Shown: piece after piece, positions 1-8,109 of the stretch | Numbering within the stretch: the stretch's first letter is position 1 | Layout: each line of letters starts with the position of its first letter | Assembly: GCA_903928325.1 (NCBI GenBank) | Contig: CAIYQF010000100.1 | Span: 1 to 22,600 of the forward strand | Source: an uncultured beta proteobacterium | Lineage (GTDB): Bacteria > Pseudomonadota > Gammaproteobacteria > Burkholderiales > Burkholderiaceae_C | Length of the DNA: 22,600 nt | Reading direction: 5' to 3' | Program-made: the position numbers and the translations under genes | The notes under the pieces: model-generated | Told to the model about the DNA's origin: nothing | What the model saw: only the letters and a program-made list of their open reading frames with translations | The model's database searches: none

Positions 1-774
1 CTGGCCCACGCCGCTGCGCTGCGCGGCGGCTTCAATGGTGGCTTGGAGTCCCGGCACGGCGGGCACCACAAATTTGACGCCAGGCAGGTCCTTCTGAACC
101 AGGGCTGCCGCTTCAAAAAAACGCAGTGCCAGGTGCAGCACTTCCGACTTGCGGCTGCCCGGCAATAGCGCGACCACATCGTCGCCCGGCGCCAAGCCCA
201 AGCCCTGGCGCGCCGCAGCACGGTCGCTCTGCATCGGAATCACCTGCGCCAGCGGATGACCGACATAGGTGGCGGGGATGCCGTGCTGCGCCAGCAAAGC
301 CGGCTCAAAAGGAAAAATGCACAGCACGTGGTCCACACTGCGGCGTATCAGTTCCAGCCGCTCGGGCCGCCAGGCCCAGACCGAGGGGCACACAAAATGC
401 ACCGTCTTGACGCCCTGGCAGCGCAGGTTTTCTTCGAGGGGCAGGTTGAAATCGGGCGCGTCCACGCCGATAAACAGGTCCGGCTTGTCGTGGCCCAGGC
501 GCTGCAGCAACTGCTTGCGGATGCCGACGATCTCGCGGTAGCGCAGCAGCACGTCCCAGCCAAAACCATGGACCGACAACTTGTGGTGCGGCCACCAGGC
601 GCCAAAGCCTTGGGCTGCCATGCGCGGACCGCCAATGCCCGCGGCGCGCAGGCCAGGCCAACGTTTACGCATCGCCTCAAGAAGCAAACCCGCCAGCAGA
701 TCGCCCGAGGCCTCACCAGCCACCATCGCCAAGGACAGCGATGCGCCGGTGTCGGCAACAGGTGCAGGCCTCAA
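1..774 (-). CDS. lpxB: lipid-A-disaccharide synthase LpxB (partial, runs off left edge)
   Basis: LpxB is a peripheral inner-membrane glycosyltransferase that joins UDP-2,3-diacylglucosamine to lipid X to make the lipid A disaccharide. Reverse-strand translation is open from about 774 to base 1 and shows the family's N-terminal MVAGEASGDLLAGL, then VHFVCPSVWAWRPERLE, FPFEP, YVGHPLAQ and the LLPGSRKSEV motif of the nucleotide-sugar domain. About 258 codons are present, and the C-terminal third lies outside the window. The start is uncertain. A TTG at 774 overlaps the lpxA stop as TTGA and gives an N-terminus of family-like length, while the first ATG in frame (726) would begin right at the conserved VAGE motif and looks too short. 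No strong ribosome binding site precedes either. It is the last visible gene of the lpx chain. The identity is sure; the start is not. Confidence 0.93.
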   Translation of the reverse strand, partial: MRPAPVADTGASLSLAMVAGEASGDLLAGLLLEAMRKRWPGLRAAGIGGPRMAAQGFGAWWPHHKLSVHGFGWDVLLRYREIVGIRKQLLQRLGHDKPDLFIGVDAPDFNLPLEENLRCQGVKTVHFVCPSVWAWRPERLELIRRSVDHVLCIFPFEPALLAQHGIPATYVGHPLAQVIPMQSDRAAARQGLGLAPGDDVVALLPGSRKSEVLHLALRFFEAAALVQKDLPGVKFVVPAVPGLQATIEAAAQRSGVGQ

Positions 775-1565
775 CGCACAATGCCGCGCTGGGGCGGCGT
801 GTGGCGCAAAAACTCCAGCATCATGGCCACGTCGGGCGCTGTTTCGGGCCGGGTTTCGGGCAGGCTCGCGATTTGCGCCTGGGCGCGCTCCAACGTCAGC
901 TCTTCGCGGTACAGGGTTTTGTGCATAGCTTTGACACCGGCAATGCGCTCCGGTGAAAAGCCGCGTCGGCGCAGGCCCTCGTAATTCATGGAGCGTGCGC
1001 CTGCGGGCTGCCCTTGGCACATCACAAACGGCGGCAGGTCGGCAAACAGCAGCGAACACATGGCTGTCATGCTGTGCGCACCCAAGCGCACAAACTGGTG
1101 CACCACGGTAAAGCCGCCCAAAATCACCCAGTCCCCCACCACCACGTGGCCCGCGAGCTGCGAGTTGTTGGCAAAAATCGTGTGGTCGCCCACCTGGCAG
1201 TCGTGCGCCAAGTGCACATAGGCCATGATCCAGTTGTCATTGCCCACGCGGGTCACGCCCACGTCGCCGGGCGAGCCGATGTTGAAGGTGCAAAACTCAC
1301 GGATGGTGTTGCGGTCACCAATCACCAGTTCGCAGGGCTCACCAGCGTATTTTTTGTCCTGCGGCACCGCGCCCAAGGAATTGAACTGAAAGATGCGGTT
1401 GTCGCGCCCAATGGTGGTGTGGCCCTCAATCACGCAATGCGCGCCGATTGTGGTGCCAGCGCCAACTTTGACGTGGGGGCCAATGACCGTATACGGACCA
1501 ACCGTGACAGCTGGGTCCAAAGCGGCCCCGGGGTCAACAATGGCAGTGGGGTGAATGGCGCTCAC
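771..1565 (-). CDS. lpxA: UDP-N-acetylglucosamine O-acyltransferase LpxA
   Basis: This cytoplasmic enzyme catalyses the first step of lipid A synthesis, transferring a 3-hydroxyacyl chain from acyl-ACP to UDP-GlcNAc. The protein of about 264 residues (E. coli 262) is a left-handed parallel beta-helix of hexapeptide repeats (for example VTVGPYTVIGPHVKVGAG) followed by a helical C-terminal part. The catalytic histidine is in LAHDCQVG, at about residue 121. I chose the GTG at 1565, giving MSAIHPTAIV, because AAAGG lies six bases upstream. An in-frame TTG at 1583 would add six residues but overlaps fabZ and has no better site. The gene begins one base after the fabZ stop, and its stop overlaps the presumed lpxB start, so the three are probably translated from one message. 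Confidence 0.96.
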   Translation of the reverse strand: MSAIHPTAIVDPGAALDPAVTVGPYTVIGPHVKVGAGTTIGAHCVIEGHTTIGRDNRIFQFNSLGAVPQDKKYAGEPCELVIGDRNTIREFCTFNIGSPGDVGVTRVGNDNWIMAYVHLAHDCQVGDHTIFANNSQLAGHVVVGDWVILGGFTVVHQFVRLGAHSMTAMCSLLFADLPPFVMCQGQPAGARSMNYEGLRRRGFSPERIAGVKAMHKTLYREELTLERAQAQIASLPETRPETAPDVAMMLEFLRHTPPQRGIVR

Positions 1566-1566
1566 G

Positions 1567-2016
1567 TCAGGCCTTTGGATCAATGGCGCGCATGGCGCAG
1601 GTCAATTCGGCTTCCACCGCCGTCTCGCCCGCCACGCTAGCGCGGGCCTTGAACTTGAAGATGCCCGCTTTCATACGCTGTAACTCGACTTCCAAAATCA
1701 GCTGATCGCCGGGTTCCACCGGTCGCTTAAAACGTGCGCCGTCGATGCCCGCGAAGTAGTACACCGTCTCGTCGTTGGGTGAGGTGTTCAGTGCGTCAAA
1801 CGCTAGCAACGCTGCCGCTTGGGCCAGCGCCTCCAGCATCAGCACCCCCGGCATGACCGGGCGGTGCGGGAAATGGCCCTCGAAAAACGGTTCGTTCATG
1901 GTCACGTTCTTCAGCGCCTTGATGGTCTTTCCCTTGTCCAGCTCCAGTACCCGGTCCACCAGCAAAAAGGGGTAACGGTGGGGCAGTTGCTTGAGAATTT
2001 GGTGAATATTCATCAT
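1567..2016 (-). CDS. fabZ: 3-hydroxyacyl-[acyl-carrier-protein] dehydratase FabZ
   Basis: FabZ dehydrates 3-hydroxyacyl-ACP to trans-2-enoyl-ACP in fatty acid elongation. It competes with LpxA and LpxD for 3-hydroxyacyl-ACP, and the shared operon fits this balance. The 149-residue protein has the hot-dog fold signatures HRYPFLLVDRVLE, FFEGHFPHRPVMPGV and MLEALAQ, with the catalytic His at about residue 48 and Glu at about 62. The start is the first of two adjacent ATGs: the ATG at 2016 overlaps the lpxD stop as ATGA, a classic coupling arrangement, and the second ATG at 2013 would give 148 residues. A longer upstream extension in this frame is just lpxD sequence read out of frame. The length is normal for the family. 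Confidence 0.96.
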   Translation of the reverse strand: MMNIHQILKQLPHRYPFLLVDRVLELDKGKTIKALKNVTMNEPFFEGHFPHRPVMPGVLMLEALAQAAALLAFDALNTSPNDETVYYFAGIDGARFKRPVEPGDQLILEVELQRMKAGIFKFKARASVAGETAVEAELTCAMRAIDPKA

Positions 2017-3008
2017 GGCTTGGGTTCGCTTTCTAACTTTTTGATGCGCTCGCGCAGGGTGTGGAGTTGTTTCAGTGTGGCGGCGTTGCGCTCCCAGGAC
2101 GCGTTGTCGTCCAACGGGAAAAAGCCCGTGTAATGGCCCGGCTTCTTGATCGACTTGCTGACCACGGTGGCCGCCGAAATATGCACGCCATCGGCAATCT
2201 GCAGGTGGCCCAGCACCACGGCGCCGCCGCCAATGGTGCATTGCGCGCCTATCGTGGTGCTACCGGCGATACCCGCACAACCAGCAATAGCCGTGTTGCG
2301 ACCAATGCGCACGTTGTGGCCGACCTGAATCAGGTTGTCGAGCTTGACGCCATCTTCAATCACCGTGTCTTGTAAGGCTCCGCGATCCACGCATGTGTTC
2401 GCCCCAATTTCCACGTCGTCGCCGATGCGCACGGCGCCGAGCTGCTCAATTTTTTCCCAGCGTTCGCCGTCGGGCGCAAAACCAAATCCATCGGCACCGA
2501 TAACTACCCCGCTGTGCAGCAGGCAGCGTGCGCCAATCACGCAGTCCTCGCCCACCGTGACACGGGCCTTGAGTTCGGTACCGGCACCAATCTGAGCGCC
2601 ACGCTCAACGACGCACAAGGCACCAACGCGGGCTGTCGGATGGACGCTTGCCTCAGCATCCACAACTGCCGAGGGGTGAATGACAGCGCCAGCCAGGCCT
2701 TTCGGCGGTCGTGCGGAACGCACAGTGGCGCGCCAAAGCTGGGTCAGGCGGGCAAAGTAGAGGTAGGGCTGGTCGGTGACGATGCAGAATCCACGCTGGA
2801 CTGCCGCTCCTGAGAGGCTCGGGCCAACGACGACGCACCCAGCTTTGGACCCGACGAGTTGTTGCTGGTAGCGCGGGTTGCTGACAAAACTAATGTGGTT
2901 TGGACCGGCCGACTCCAAAGACGCCAAACCGCAGATCTGCAATCCACCGTCGCCGTGCAACTGTCCACCCAGCGCGGCAACGATGGCGGACAGGCTTATT
3001 TCAGACAC
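2013..3008 (-). CDS. lpxD: UDP-3-O-acylglucosamine N-acyltransferase LpxD
   Basis: LpxD performs the third step of lipid A synthesis, adding the N-linked 3-hydroxyacyl chain to UDP-3-O-acylglucosamine. The 331-residue protein has the N-terminal uridine-binding domain (about residues 1-105, with HGDGGLQICGLASLESA and ISFVSNPRY), then hexapeptide repeats forming a left-handed beta-helix (about 108-285), with the catalytic histidine in LIQVGHNVRIG near residue 231. A C-terminal helix (TLKQLHTLRERIKKLE) closes it, as in E. coli. The start codon is GTG, and MSEISLSAIVAALGG aligns with family N-termini, though no good ribosome binding site is visible. It lies 20 bases after ompH and overlaps fabZ by four bases. 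Confidence 0.95.
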   Translation of the reverse strand: MSEISLSAIVAALGGQLHGDGGLQICGLASLESAGPNHISFVSNPRYQQQLVGSKAGCVVVGPSLSGAAVQRGFCIVTDQPYLYFARLTQLWRATVRSARPPKGLAGAVIHPSAVVDAEASVHPTARVGALCVVERGAQIGAGTELKARVTVGEDCVIGARCLLHSGVVIGADGFGFAPDGERWEKIEQLGAVRIGDDVEIGANTCVDRGALQDTVIEDGVKLDNLIQVGHNVRIGRNTAIAGCAGIAGSTTIGAQCTIGGGAVVLGHLQIADGVHISAATVVSKSIKKPGHYTGFFPLDDNASWERNAATLKQLHTLRERIKKLESEPKP

Positions 3009-3028
3009 ACCTGCGGCACGAAGTAAGC

Positions 3029-3541
3029 CTACTTGGCCACCGCCGTATTGAGGATTTTCAGTACTTTTTCGGTGATGTCATGCTTGGCGCTGCTATACAC
3101 CACTTCTTGAATAACCAAGTCGTACTTTTCATCTTCGGCCACTTTTTTGACCGCCTTGGTTGCCTTGTCCAGCACCTGCTGCAACTCTTCGTTGCGTCGA
3201 CCGTTCAAGTCTTCCTGGTACTCGCGCTGTTTGCGCTGAAAGTCGCGGTTGAGCTCTGCGCCTTCTTTTTGTCGGCTTGCACGCTGGGACTCCGTCATGG
3301 TGGGCGCATCGCGTTCAAACTTTTCACTGAACGTTTTTAGTGCTGCCTGCAAATCACCCAGCTCCTTGCCTCGCTTGGAGAATTCTTGCTCCAGCTTGGT
3401 CTGAGCCGCCTTGGCAATCAGCGACTCGGTTGTGATGCGCTGGGTGTTGACATAGCCAATTTTGGAGTCTTGCGCCCAGACGCCCGAACTCAAGCTGGCC
3501 AGCAGCATGGCGATGAACGCGATTTGATGTGTGGGTTTCAT
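3029..3541 (-). CDS. skp: OmpH/Skp-family periplasmic chaperone
   Basis: Skp (OmpH) is a trimeric periplasmic chaperone that holds unfolded outer-membrane proteins on their way to the BAM complex. The 170-residue protein starts with a signal peptide (MKPTHQ, then a hydrophobic stretch IAFIAMLLASLSSG, cleavage probably after VWA near residue 23). The mature part starts with the family sequence SKIGYVNTQRI. A long charged coiled-coil region follows (about residues 40-140, rich in K, E, Q and R), and a short beta segment (KYDLVIQEVVYSS) comes near the end. Its ATG shares one base with the bamA stop (TAATG), so the chaperone is probably translated together with its client-receiving partner. Length and architecture are normal. 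Confidence 0.94.
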   Translation of the reverse strand: MKPTHQIAFIAMLLASLSSGVWAQDSKIGYVNTQRITTESLIAKAAQTKLEQEFSKRGKELGDLQAALKTFSEKFERDAPTMTESQRASRQKEGAELNRDFQRKQREYQEDLNGRRNEELQQVLDKATKAVKKVAEDEKYDLVIQEVVYSSAKHDITEKVLKILNTAVAK

Positions 3542-5847
3542 TAGAAGGAAGTTCCAATCTGGAATTGAAGTGTCTGCATTTTATCCGTGTCAAACTTGGA
3601 AATGGGCTTCGCCAAGGCAAGACGCAACGGGCCTACCGGCGAAATCCAGCTGATTCCTACGCCTGCTGAAGTGCGCAAGTCCCCCAGTTGGATCGTCTCA
3701 TTGGGGCCATACAGCCCACCGGCGTCAAAAAAACCATACATGCGCAGCGTCTTGTCATTACCTCCACCGGGCAACGGGGACAACACCTCGGCGTTGATTG
3801 TGATCTTTTTGGCGCCGCCGGTTGCCACGGCACCTTGATCGCGCTGGGCCCCAGTCGTCAGGCTCCCTTGTTCAAATCCGCGCACCGAACCTAAGCCACC
3901 AGAATAATAGTTTTTAAACAACGGGTAGGTCTTATCATTGGTTGAAACCCCCATGGACAACTCCGCGTTGAGTGCCAAAGTGGTCTTTTTACTCAGAGGA
4001 AAATACTGCTGCACCTGGGTGCTCGCACGGGCATAACGCAATTCCCCCCCAACACTCCACTCGCCATTGGCACGCAAAATCCGGCCCGAACTCGGCACCA
4101 GCGCGCTATCGCGGGTATCGCGAGCCCATCCAACGGTCAATGGCACTGCATACGTGGTGTACCCAAACTGATCCGCAAAATCGCTGTACGCGATGGGCAG
4201 CAAGGTACCGGGAACAATGGTGGTACTGTCAACACCCACTCCGAAGTACACCGTATCGGTTTCGGTAAATGGCACACCAAACCGCACCCCCGCACCCGTG
4301 GTTTGCAGAGAGTAACTATCCAAATCTACATACGGTTTTGTTGTGCGCTGGTACAGGTCAATGGTCCGGGACACGCCGTCGTCGGTGAAGTAGGGGTCGG
4401 TGGTATTGAAAACCACCGTCCGATTGAGCTTGCTGGTATTGACCTCTACGCCCAGCGAATTACCCGATCCAAATGCATTTTCCTGTTTGAAGCCCAGCAT
4501 GATCCCGAGACCGTCCGCACTCGATACACCGGCACCCAAGCTCAAGCTGCCTGTGGGCTTTTCCACTACCGCAATAGTCAAATCCACCTGGTCCGGCAGG
4601 CCTGCCACCTCTTGTGTATCAATGGTCACTTCTTTGAAATAACCCAAGCGGTCCACCCGGTTACGGGATTGACGAATCTTCTCCCCGTCGTACCAAGCTG
4701 CCTCCAGCTGGCGAAATTCGCGGCGAATCACTTCATCACGCGTTCTGTCGTTTCCGGCCACGTTGATGCGTCGCACATACACGCGGCGCGAGGGCTCCGC
4801 GCGAATGCTCACCTCGACTTGGTTGGTCTTCCGGTCTACGACCGTAGACGACTCGGCAACCGCAAAGGCAAAACCAAAGTTGGAATAAAAATCGGTAAAC
4901 GCCTTGGTGGTCTGACTTACTTCATTGGCGTTATACGGCTCACCCACCTGAATTTTGACCAGCGCCTGGAACTCAGCATCCTTTTCCAGCAAATTGCCTA
5001 CCAACTTGACTTTGGAAACGATGAATCGCTCGCCTTCGGAAATATTGATCGTGACACTGATGTCCTGCTTGTTAGGGGAAATGACCACCTGCGTCGAATC
5101 AACGACAAATTCCAAATACCCGCGGGATAGATAATAAGAACGCAAGGTTTCAACGTCAGCATTCAATTTGCTGCGAACATACCGGTCCGACTTGGTGTAC
5201 CAGCTCAGCCAGCCGCCTGTATCGGAATCCATTAGGCCCAGCAACGCGTCCTCCGAGAACGCCTTGGCGCCCACGATTCGGATGGATTTGATTTTTGCAA
5301 TATCACCTTCCATCACAGCGAAACTCAGGTTGACGCGGTTGCGCTCGAGCGGAGTAACGGTGGTCACCACTTCAGCGGCGTACATGCTGCGGTTGATGTA
5401 TTGGCGTTTAAGCTCCTGCTCCGCTTTGTCAGCCAAGGCCTTATCAAACGGCCTACCGTCCGCCAAACCGATGTCTTTGAGCGCTTTGACCAGCACATCC
5501 TTATCAAACTCTTTGGTCCCGCTAAAGCTGACCTCGGCCACTGTTGGGCGTTCCTCGACGATAACCAGGAGCACATTGCCGCTCACCGTAATCCGGACGT
5601 CATTAAACAAACCCAGTCCAAAGAGGGCCCGTATGGAAGCTGCCGCTTTGTCGTCGCTGTACGTATCTCCAATACGCACTGGCAGCGAGCCAAAAACCGT
5701 ACCCGCCTCGACCCTTTGCAAACCTTCAACACGGATGTCCTCCACCGTAAAGGGTGCCAAGGCCCTGGCGGACCCCACCACGGCGAACAGCAGCAACGCG
5801 GCGATGAATCGGGGAATGGACTTATAGGCAATAGGCATGGTGAACAT
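3541..5847 (-). CDS. bamA: outer membrane protein assembly factor BamA
   Basis: BamA is the Omp85-family core of the BAM machine that inserts beta-barrel proteins into the outer membrane. The 768-residue precursor has a signal peptide (hydrophobic core FIAALLLFAVVG, cleavage near SARALA), then five POTRA domains (about residues 32-430, beginning PFTVEDIRVEGLQRV) and a 16-strand barrel. The barrel has the conserved lid-loop motif VRGF at about 655-658, followed by NAEVLSPLP and YGFFDAGG, and ends in an aromatic C-terminal beta signal (LQFQIGTSF). Starts at 5847 (MFTMPIAY) or 5838 (MPIAY) are both possible, and no strong ribosome binding site marks either. Normally rseP lies immediately upstream. 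Here only a short spacer with a hairpin separates bamA from dxr. Confidence 0.97.
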   Translation of the reverse strand: MFTMPIAYKSIPRFIAALLLFAVVGSARALAPFTVEDIRVEGLQRVEAGTVFGSLPVRIGDTYSDDKAAASIRALFGLGLFNDVRITVSGNVLLVIVEERPTVAEVSFSGTKEFDKDVLVKALKDIGLADGRPFDKALADKAEQELKRQYINRSMYAAEVVTTVTPLERNRVNLSFAVMEGDIAKIKSIRIVGAKAFSEDALLGLMDSDTGGWLSWYTKSDRYVRSKLNADVETLRSYYLSRGYLEFVVDSTQVVISPNKQDISVTINISEGERFIVSKVKLVGNLLEKDAEFQALVKIQVGEPYNANEVSQTTKAFTDFYSNFGFAFAVAESSTVVDRKTNQVEVSIRAEPSRRVYVRRINVAGNDRTRDEVIRREFRQLEAAWYDGEKIRQSRNRVDRLGYFKEVTIDTQEVAGLPDQVDLTIAVVEKPTGSLSLGAGVSSADGLGIMLGFKQENAFGSGNSLGVEVNTSKLNRTVVFNTTDPYFTDDGVSRTIDLYQRTTKPYVDLDSYSLQTTGAGVRFGVPFTETDTVYFGVGVDSTTIVPGTLLPIAYSDFADQFGYTTYAVPLTVGWARDTRDSALVPSSGRILRANGEWSVGGELRYARASTQVQQYFPLSKKTTLALNAELSMGVSTNDKTYPLFKNYYSGGLGSVRGFEQGSLTTGAQRDQGAVATGGAKKITINAEVLSPLPGGGNDKTLRMYGFFDAGGLYGPNETIQLGDLRTSAGVGISWISPVGPLRLALAKPISKFDTDKMQTLQFQIGTSF

Positions 5848-5867
5848 TCAATGGCAAAGCTCTAGGT

Positions 5868-5891
5868 AATAAACCGGCAAACCGGCTTATT
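5868..5891. terminator. hairpin in the dxr-bamA spacer
   Basis: The 90-base spacer holds an inverted repeat with 10 paired bases (one G-T pair on the minus strand) around a 4-base loop. On the plus strand it reads AATAAACCGG, loop CAAA, CCGGCTTATT. The A/T-rich outer arms give a short U run on either strand, so it could act as a weak terminator, or as a processing or stabilising hairpin at the 5' end of the bamA message. No promoter is obvious between it and bamA. The function is inference. Confidence 0.5.
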
Positions 5892-5937
5892 AGGAGGTCG
5901 CTGTAGGAAACAAGCGCCATCATAACGACCTGTCCCG

Positions 5938-7125
5938 TCATACCCCAAGCCGTGCAACCCGGACACTTGCTACCGTGCGTGCCTCATCATCAATGGCCAG
6001 CAAATCACCTAAAGTAACCGGTGCAGCTGGCATAAGTGCCTCCAAGCAGGCCGTGTTGATGGCATGAATTTGGTCAAACCGGATACGCCCGCCGAGAAAC
6101 GCGGCTACAGCCACTTCGTTGGCAGCGTTCAATACCGCTGGCGTGCCGGGTCGGGCGTCCAAAACATGCCACGCCAGTTGCAGGCCGGGGAATCGTTCGC
6201 TATGTCCGCACGTGCCCATGGGCTCAAATGTCAAACCCGCCAGGGTGGAAAAATCCAAGGCGCTGGCACCGCTGGTGTGGCGCTTAGGCCAGGACAGGCC
6301 GTAGGCTATAGGCCCGCGCATATCGGGCGTTCCCAACTGCGCCACCACAGAATGATCCACAAACTGCACCATTGAGTGGATGACACTTTGTGGATGGATG
6401 ACCACCTCAATCGCCTGTGGCCGAACACCAAATAAGAACTTCGCCTCGATGACTTCGAGCGCCTTATTCATCATCGTGGCTGAATCCACCGATATCTTGC
6501 GCCCCATAACCCAATTGGGATGGGCACAGGCTTGCTCGGGGGTCACCTGACTTAAGGTGGCCGGATCACGGCTGCGAAACGGTCCACCAGAGGCCGTCAA
6601 AATGATTTTGTCAATTGCCCCAGGCCAATCCAGCGGATCTAGAGGCAGGGACTGAAATATGGCAGAGTGTTCGCTGTCAATCGGTAGAAGGGTTGCGCCA
6701 CCCTGGCGCACTGCGTCCATAAAGAAGTCGCCACCCAGTACCAGGGCCTCTTTGTTGGCCAACAGCAGGCGCTTTCCCGCGTGCGCTGCCGCAATGCAAG
6801 AAGCCAGTCCAGCGGCACCGACAATCGCGGCCATCACGATGTCCACTTCCTCATGCTCGGCCACCAACTCCAAGGCCGCGCTGCCCCAAAGTACCTGTGT
6901 TTTAAGACCTTGACGCGCTAAAACAGATTGAAGCTCCCGCCCATGCGGCTCGCTGACCAGTACCGCGAAGCGGGGACGGAACGCGAGGCACTGCGCGGTC
7001 ATGACATCCAAGCTGGTGTGGGCCGCTAACGCAAAAACCTGGTAGCGCTTGGGGTGGCGAGCGATCACATCGAGCGTATTGACGCCAATAGAACCCGTCG
7101 AACCCAGAATACTGATGGTCTTCAT
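5938..7125 (-). CDS. dxr: 1-deoxy-D-xylulose 5-phosphate reductoisomerase Dxr (IspC)
   Basis: Dxr converts 1-deoxy-D-xylulose 5-phosphate to 2-C-methyl-D-erythritol 4-phosphate with NADPH, the committed step of the MEP isoprenoid pathway in the cytoplasm. The 395-residue protein starts MKTISILGSTGSIG, the NADPH-binding glycine motif (about residues 8-14). Further motifs are LLANKEALV (about 122-129), PIDSEHSAIFQ with the metal ligands D150 and E152, TASGGPF, HPNWVMGRK and SVDSATMMNKALEVIEA, all in the expected order. I prefer the ATG at 7125. An in-frame GTG at 7161 would add 12 residues that overlap cdsA and do not resemble family N-termini. It follows cdsA by 23 bases. Confidence 0.97.
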   Translation of the reverse strand: MKTISILGSTGSIGVNTLDVIARHPKRYQVFALAAHTSLDVMTAQCLAFRPRFAVLVSEPHGRELQSVLARQGLKTQVLWGSAALELVAEHEEVDIVMAAIVGAAGLASCIAAAHAGKRLLLANKEALVLGGDFFMDAVRQGGATLLPIDSEHSAIFQSLPLDPLDWPGAIDKIILTASGGPFRSRDPATLSQVTPEQACAHPNWVMGRKISVDSATMMNKALEVIEAKFLFGVRPQAIEVVIHPQSVIHSMVQFVDHSVVAQLGTPDMRGPIAYGLSWPKRHTSGASALDFSTLAGLTFEPMGTCGHSERFPGLQLAWHVLDARPGTPAVLNAANEVAVAAFLGGRIRFDQIHAINTACLEALMPAAPVTLGDLLAIDDEARTVASVRVARLGV

Positions 7126-7148
7126 GCAATCGCCCAAACCTTGCGCTC

Positions 7149-7994
7149 CTAGCGACTGCACAACAGCATGGCCAGCGGCAATACCGGCAACAGGGCGTCA
7201 ATCCGGTCGAGCACTCCACCATGCCCAGGCAAAAGACCGCTGCTGTCCTTCACCCCCGCAGCACGCTTGAACAGCGACTCCAGCAGGTCGCCCACCACGC
7301 TCATAGTCGTCAAAAAAACCACCGAAAGCGCTAAAAACCAGGGGCTTACGGTACCTAATCGGCCATACAAACTCTGGCTCTCAAGGCCCTGCGTAGCCTC
7401 GAACGAACGCCAAAAAAACCCGAGCGCCATGACCACGACAAAGGCACCTATGACCCCTTCCCAGGTTTTCCCAGGACTAATGCGCGGAGCGAGTCTACGG
7501 GCTATGAAACGCCCGCCCAACAGCCGACCGGAGAAATAGGCCGCGATATCGGCCACCCAAACCAGTGCCAGCAAAGAAAATAGAAAATTCACCCCTATCG
7601 TGCGTGCCTGCACCAACGCCAGCCAGGCTGCGCAAAGAGCAACTAGCCCCCCCGCCAAGCGAACAACGCGCGGTACAAGGAGCCACCGACCGAATCCCGA
7701 CCGGAGCAACCAAGCGGCCAACAAAACCCAGGCCGCTCCGACCCCCAACCAAAGCCAAGCAAGCGATACAAAGACAAAGCCGGACACCCATAAACCCGCG
7801 CACAACGCACCGAAACCGAGCCCTGCAATCAAAGCGGTGGGGCCTGAGAAGCCACTCAATCGCGTCCATTCCCATGCAGCGGCGCATACCAATATGCCGC
7901 TTACTGCAACAAAAAATAAGGGATTTGAAGAAAGTACCGCAGGTACCAAAATGCACAGCAGAAGCACTGCAGTGATGATGCGCTGTTTCAGCAC
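7149..7994 (-). CDS. cdsA: phosphatidate cytidylyltransferase CdsA
   Basis: CdsA makes CDP-diacylglycerol from phosphatidate and CTP, the precursor of all phospholipids, in the inner membrane. The 281-residue protein is very hydrophobic, with about seven or eight membrane segments starting at IITAVLLLCILVPAVL. It carries SPGKTWEGVIG and, near the C-terminus, the family signature KRAAGVKDSSGLLPGHGG followed by VLDRIDALLP, including the K-D and G-H-G-G residues used in metal and CTP binding. The start is a GTG (GTG CTG AAA CAG) preceded by GGGGA eight bases away. The gene that normally precedes it, uppS, is not there: the 115-base spacer to frr has no recognisable coding sequence. Confidence 0.96.
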   Translation of the reverse strand: MLKQRIITAVLLLCILVPAVLSSNPLFFVAVSGILVCAAAWEWTRLSGFSGPTALIAGLGFGALCAGLWVSGFVFVSLAWLWLGVGAAWVLLAAWLLRSGFGRWLLVPRVVRLAGGLVALCAAWLALVQARTIGVNFLFSLLALVWVADIAAYFSGRLLGGRFIARRLAPRISPGKTWEGVIGAFVVVMALGFFWRSFEATQGLESQSLYGRLGTVSPWFLALSVVFLTTMSVVGDLLESLFKRAAGVKDSSGLLPGHGGVLDRIDALLPVLPLAMLLCSR

Positions 7995-8022
7995 GGCTCG
8001 CTTCCCCGTTTAGGCAACGAGC

Positions 8023-8039
8023 GCTGCGCGAAGCGCAGC
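8023..8039. other. GC-rich perfect hairpin in the frr-cdsA spacer
   Basis: A seven-base perfect inverted repeat, GCTGCGC and GCGCAGC, flanks a three-base loop (GAA). It lies about 28 bases before the cdsA start, in the 115-base spacer between frr and cdsA (7995-8109). There is no T tract after it on either strand, so it is not a classic intrinsic terminator. It could be a stabilising stem, a site that slows polymerase, or a REP-like scar. The rest of the spacer holds only the cdsA ribosome binding site and nothing else that I recognise. Confidence 0.45.
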
Positions 8040-8109
8040 CCCCTTAACCCACACGCGGGCCCATGGGAAACGACGCAGGCGGAAAACAAAATACGCAAAA
8101 CCTGTTGGA

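Noticed and set aside
256..984. Plus-strand open frame of 242 codons at the left edge
   Set aside because: The reverse strand encodes unmistakable LpxB and LpxA here, and the plus-strand product is Arg/Ala/Gln-rich with no family features.
4303..5130. Plus-strand open frame of 275 codons opposite bamA
   Set aside because: It has no domain signature and lies wholly inside a clear BamA reading frame, so it is an antisense shadow.
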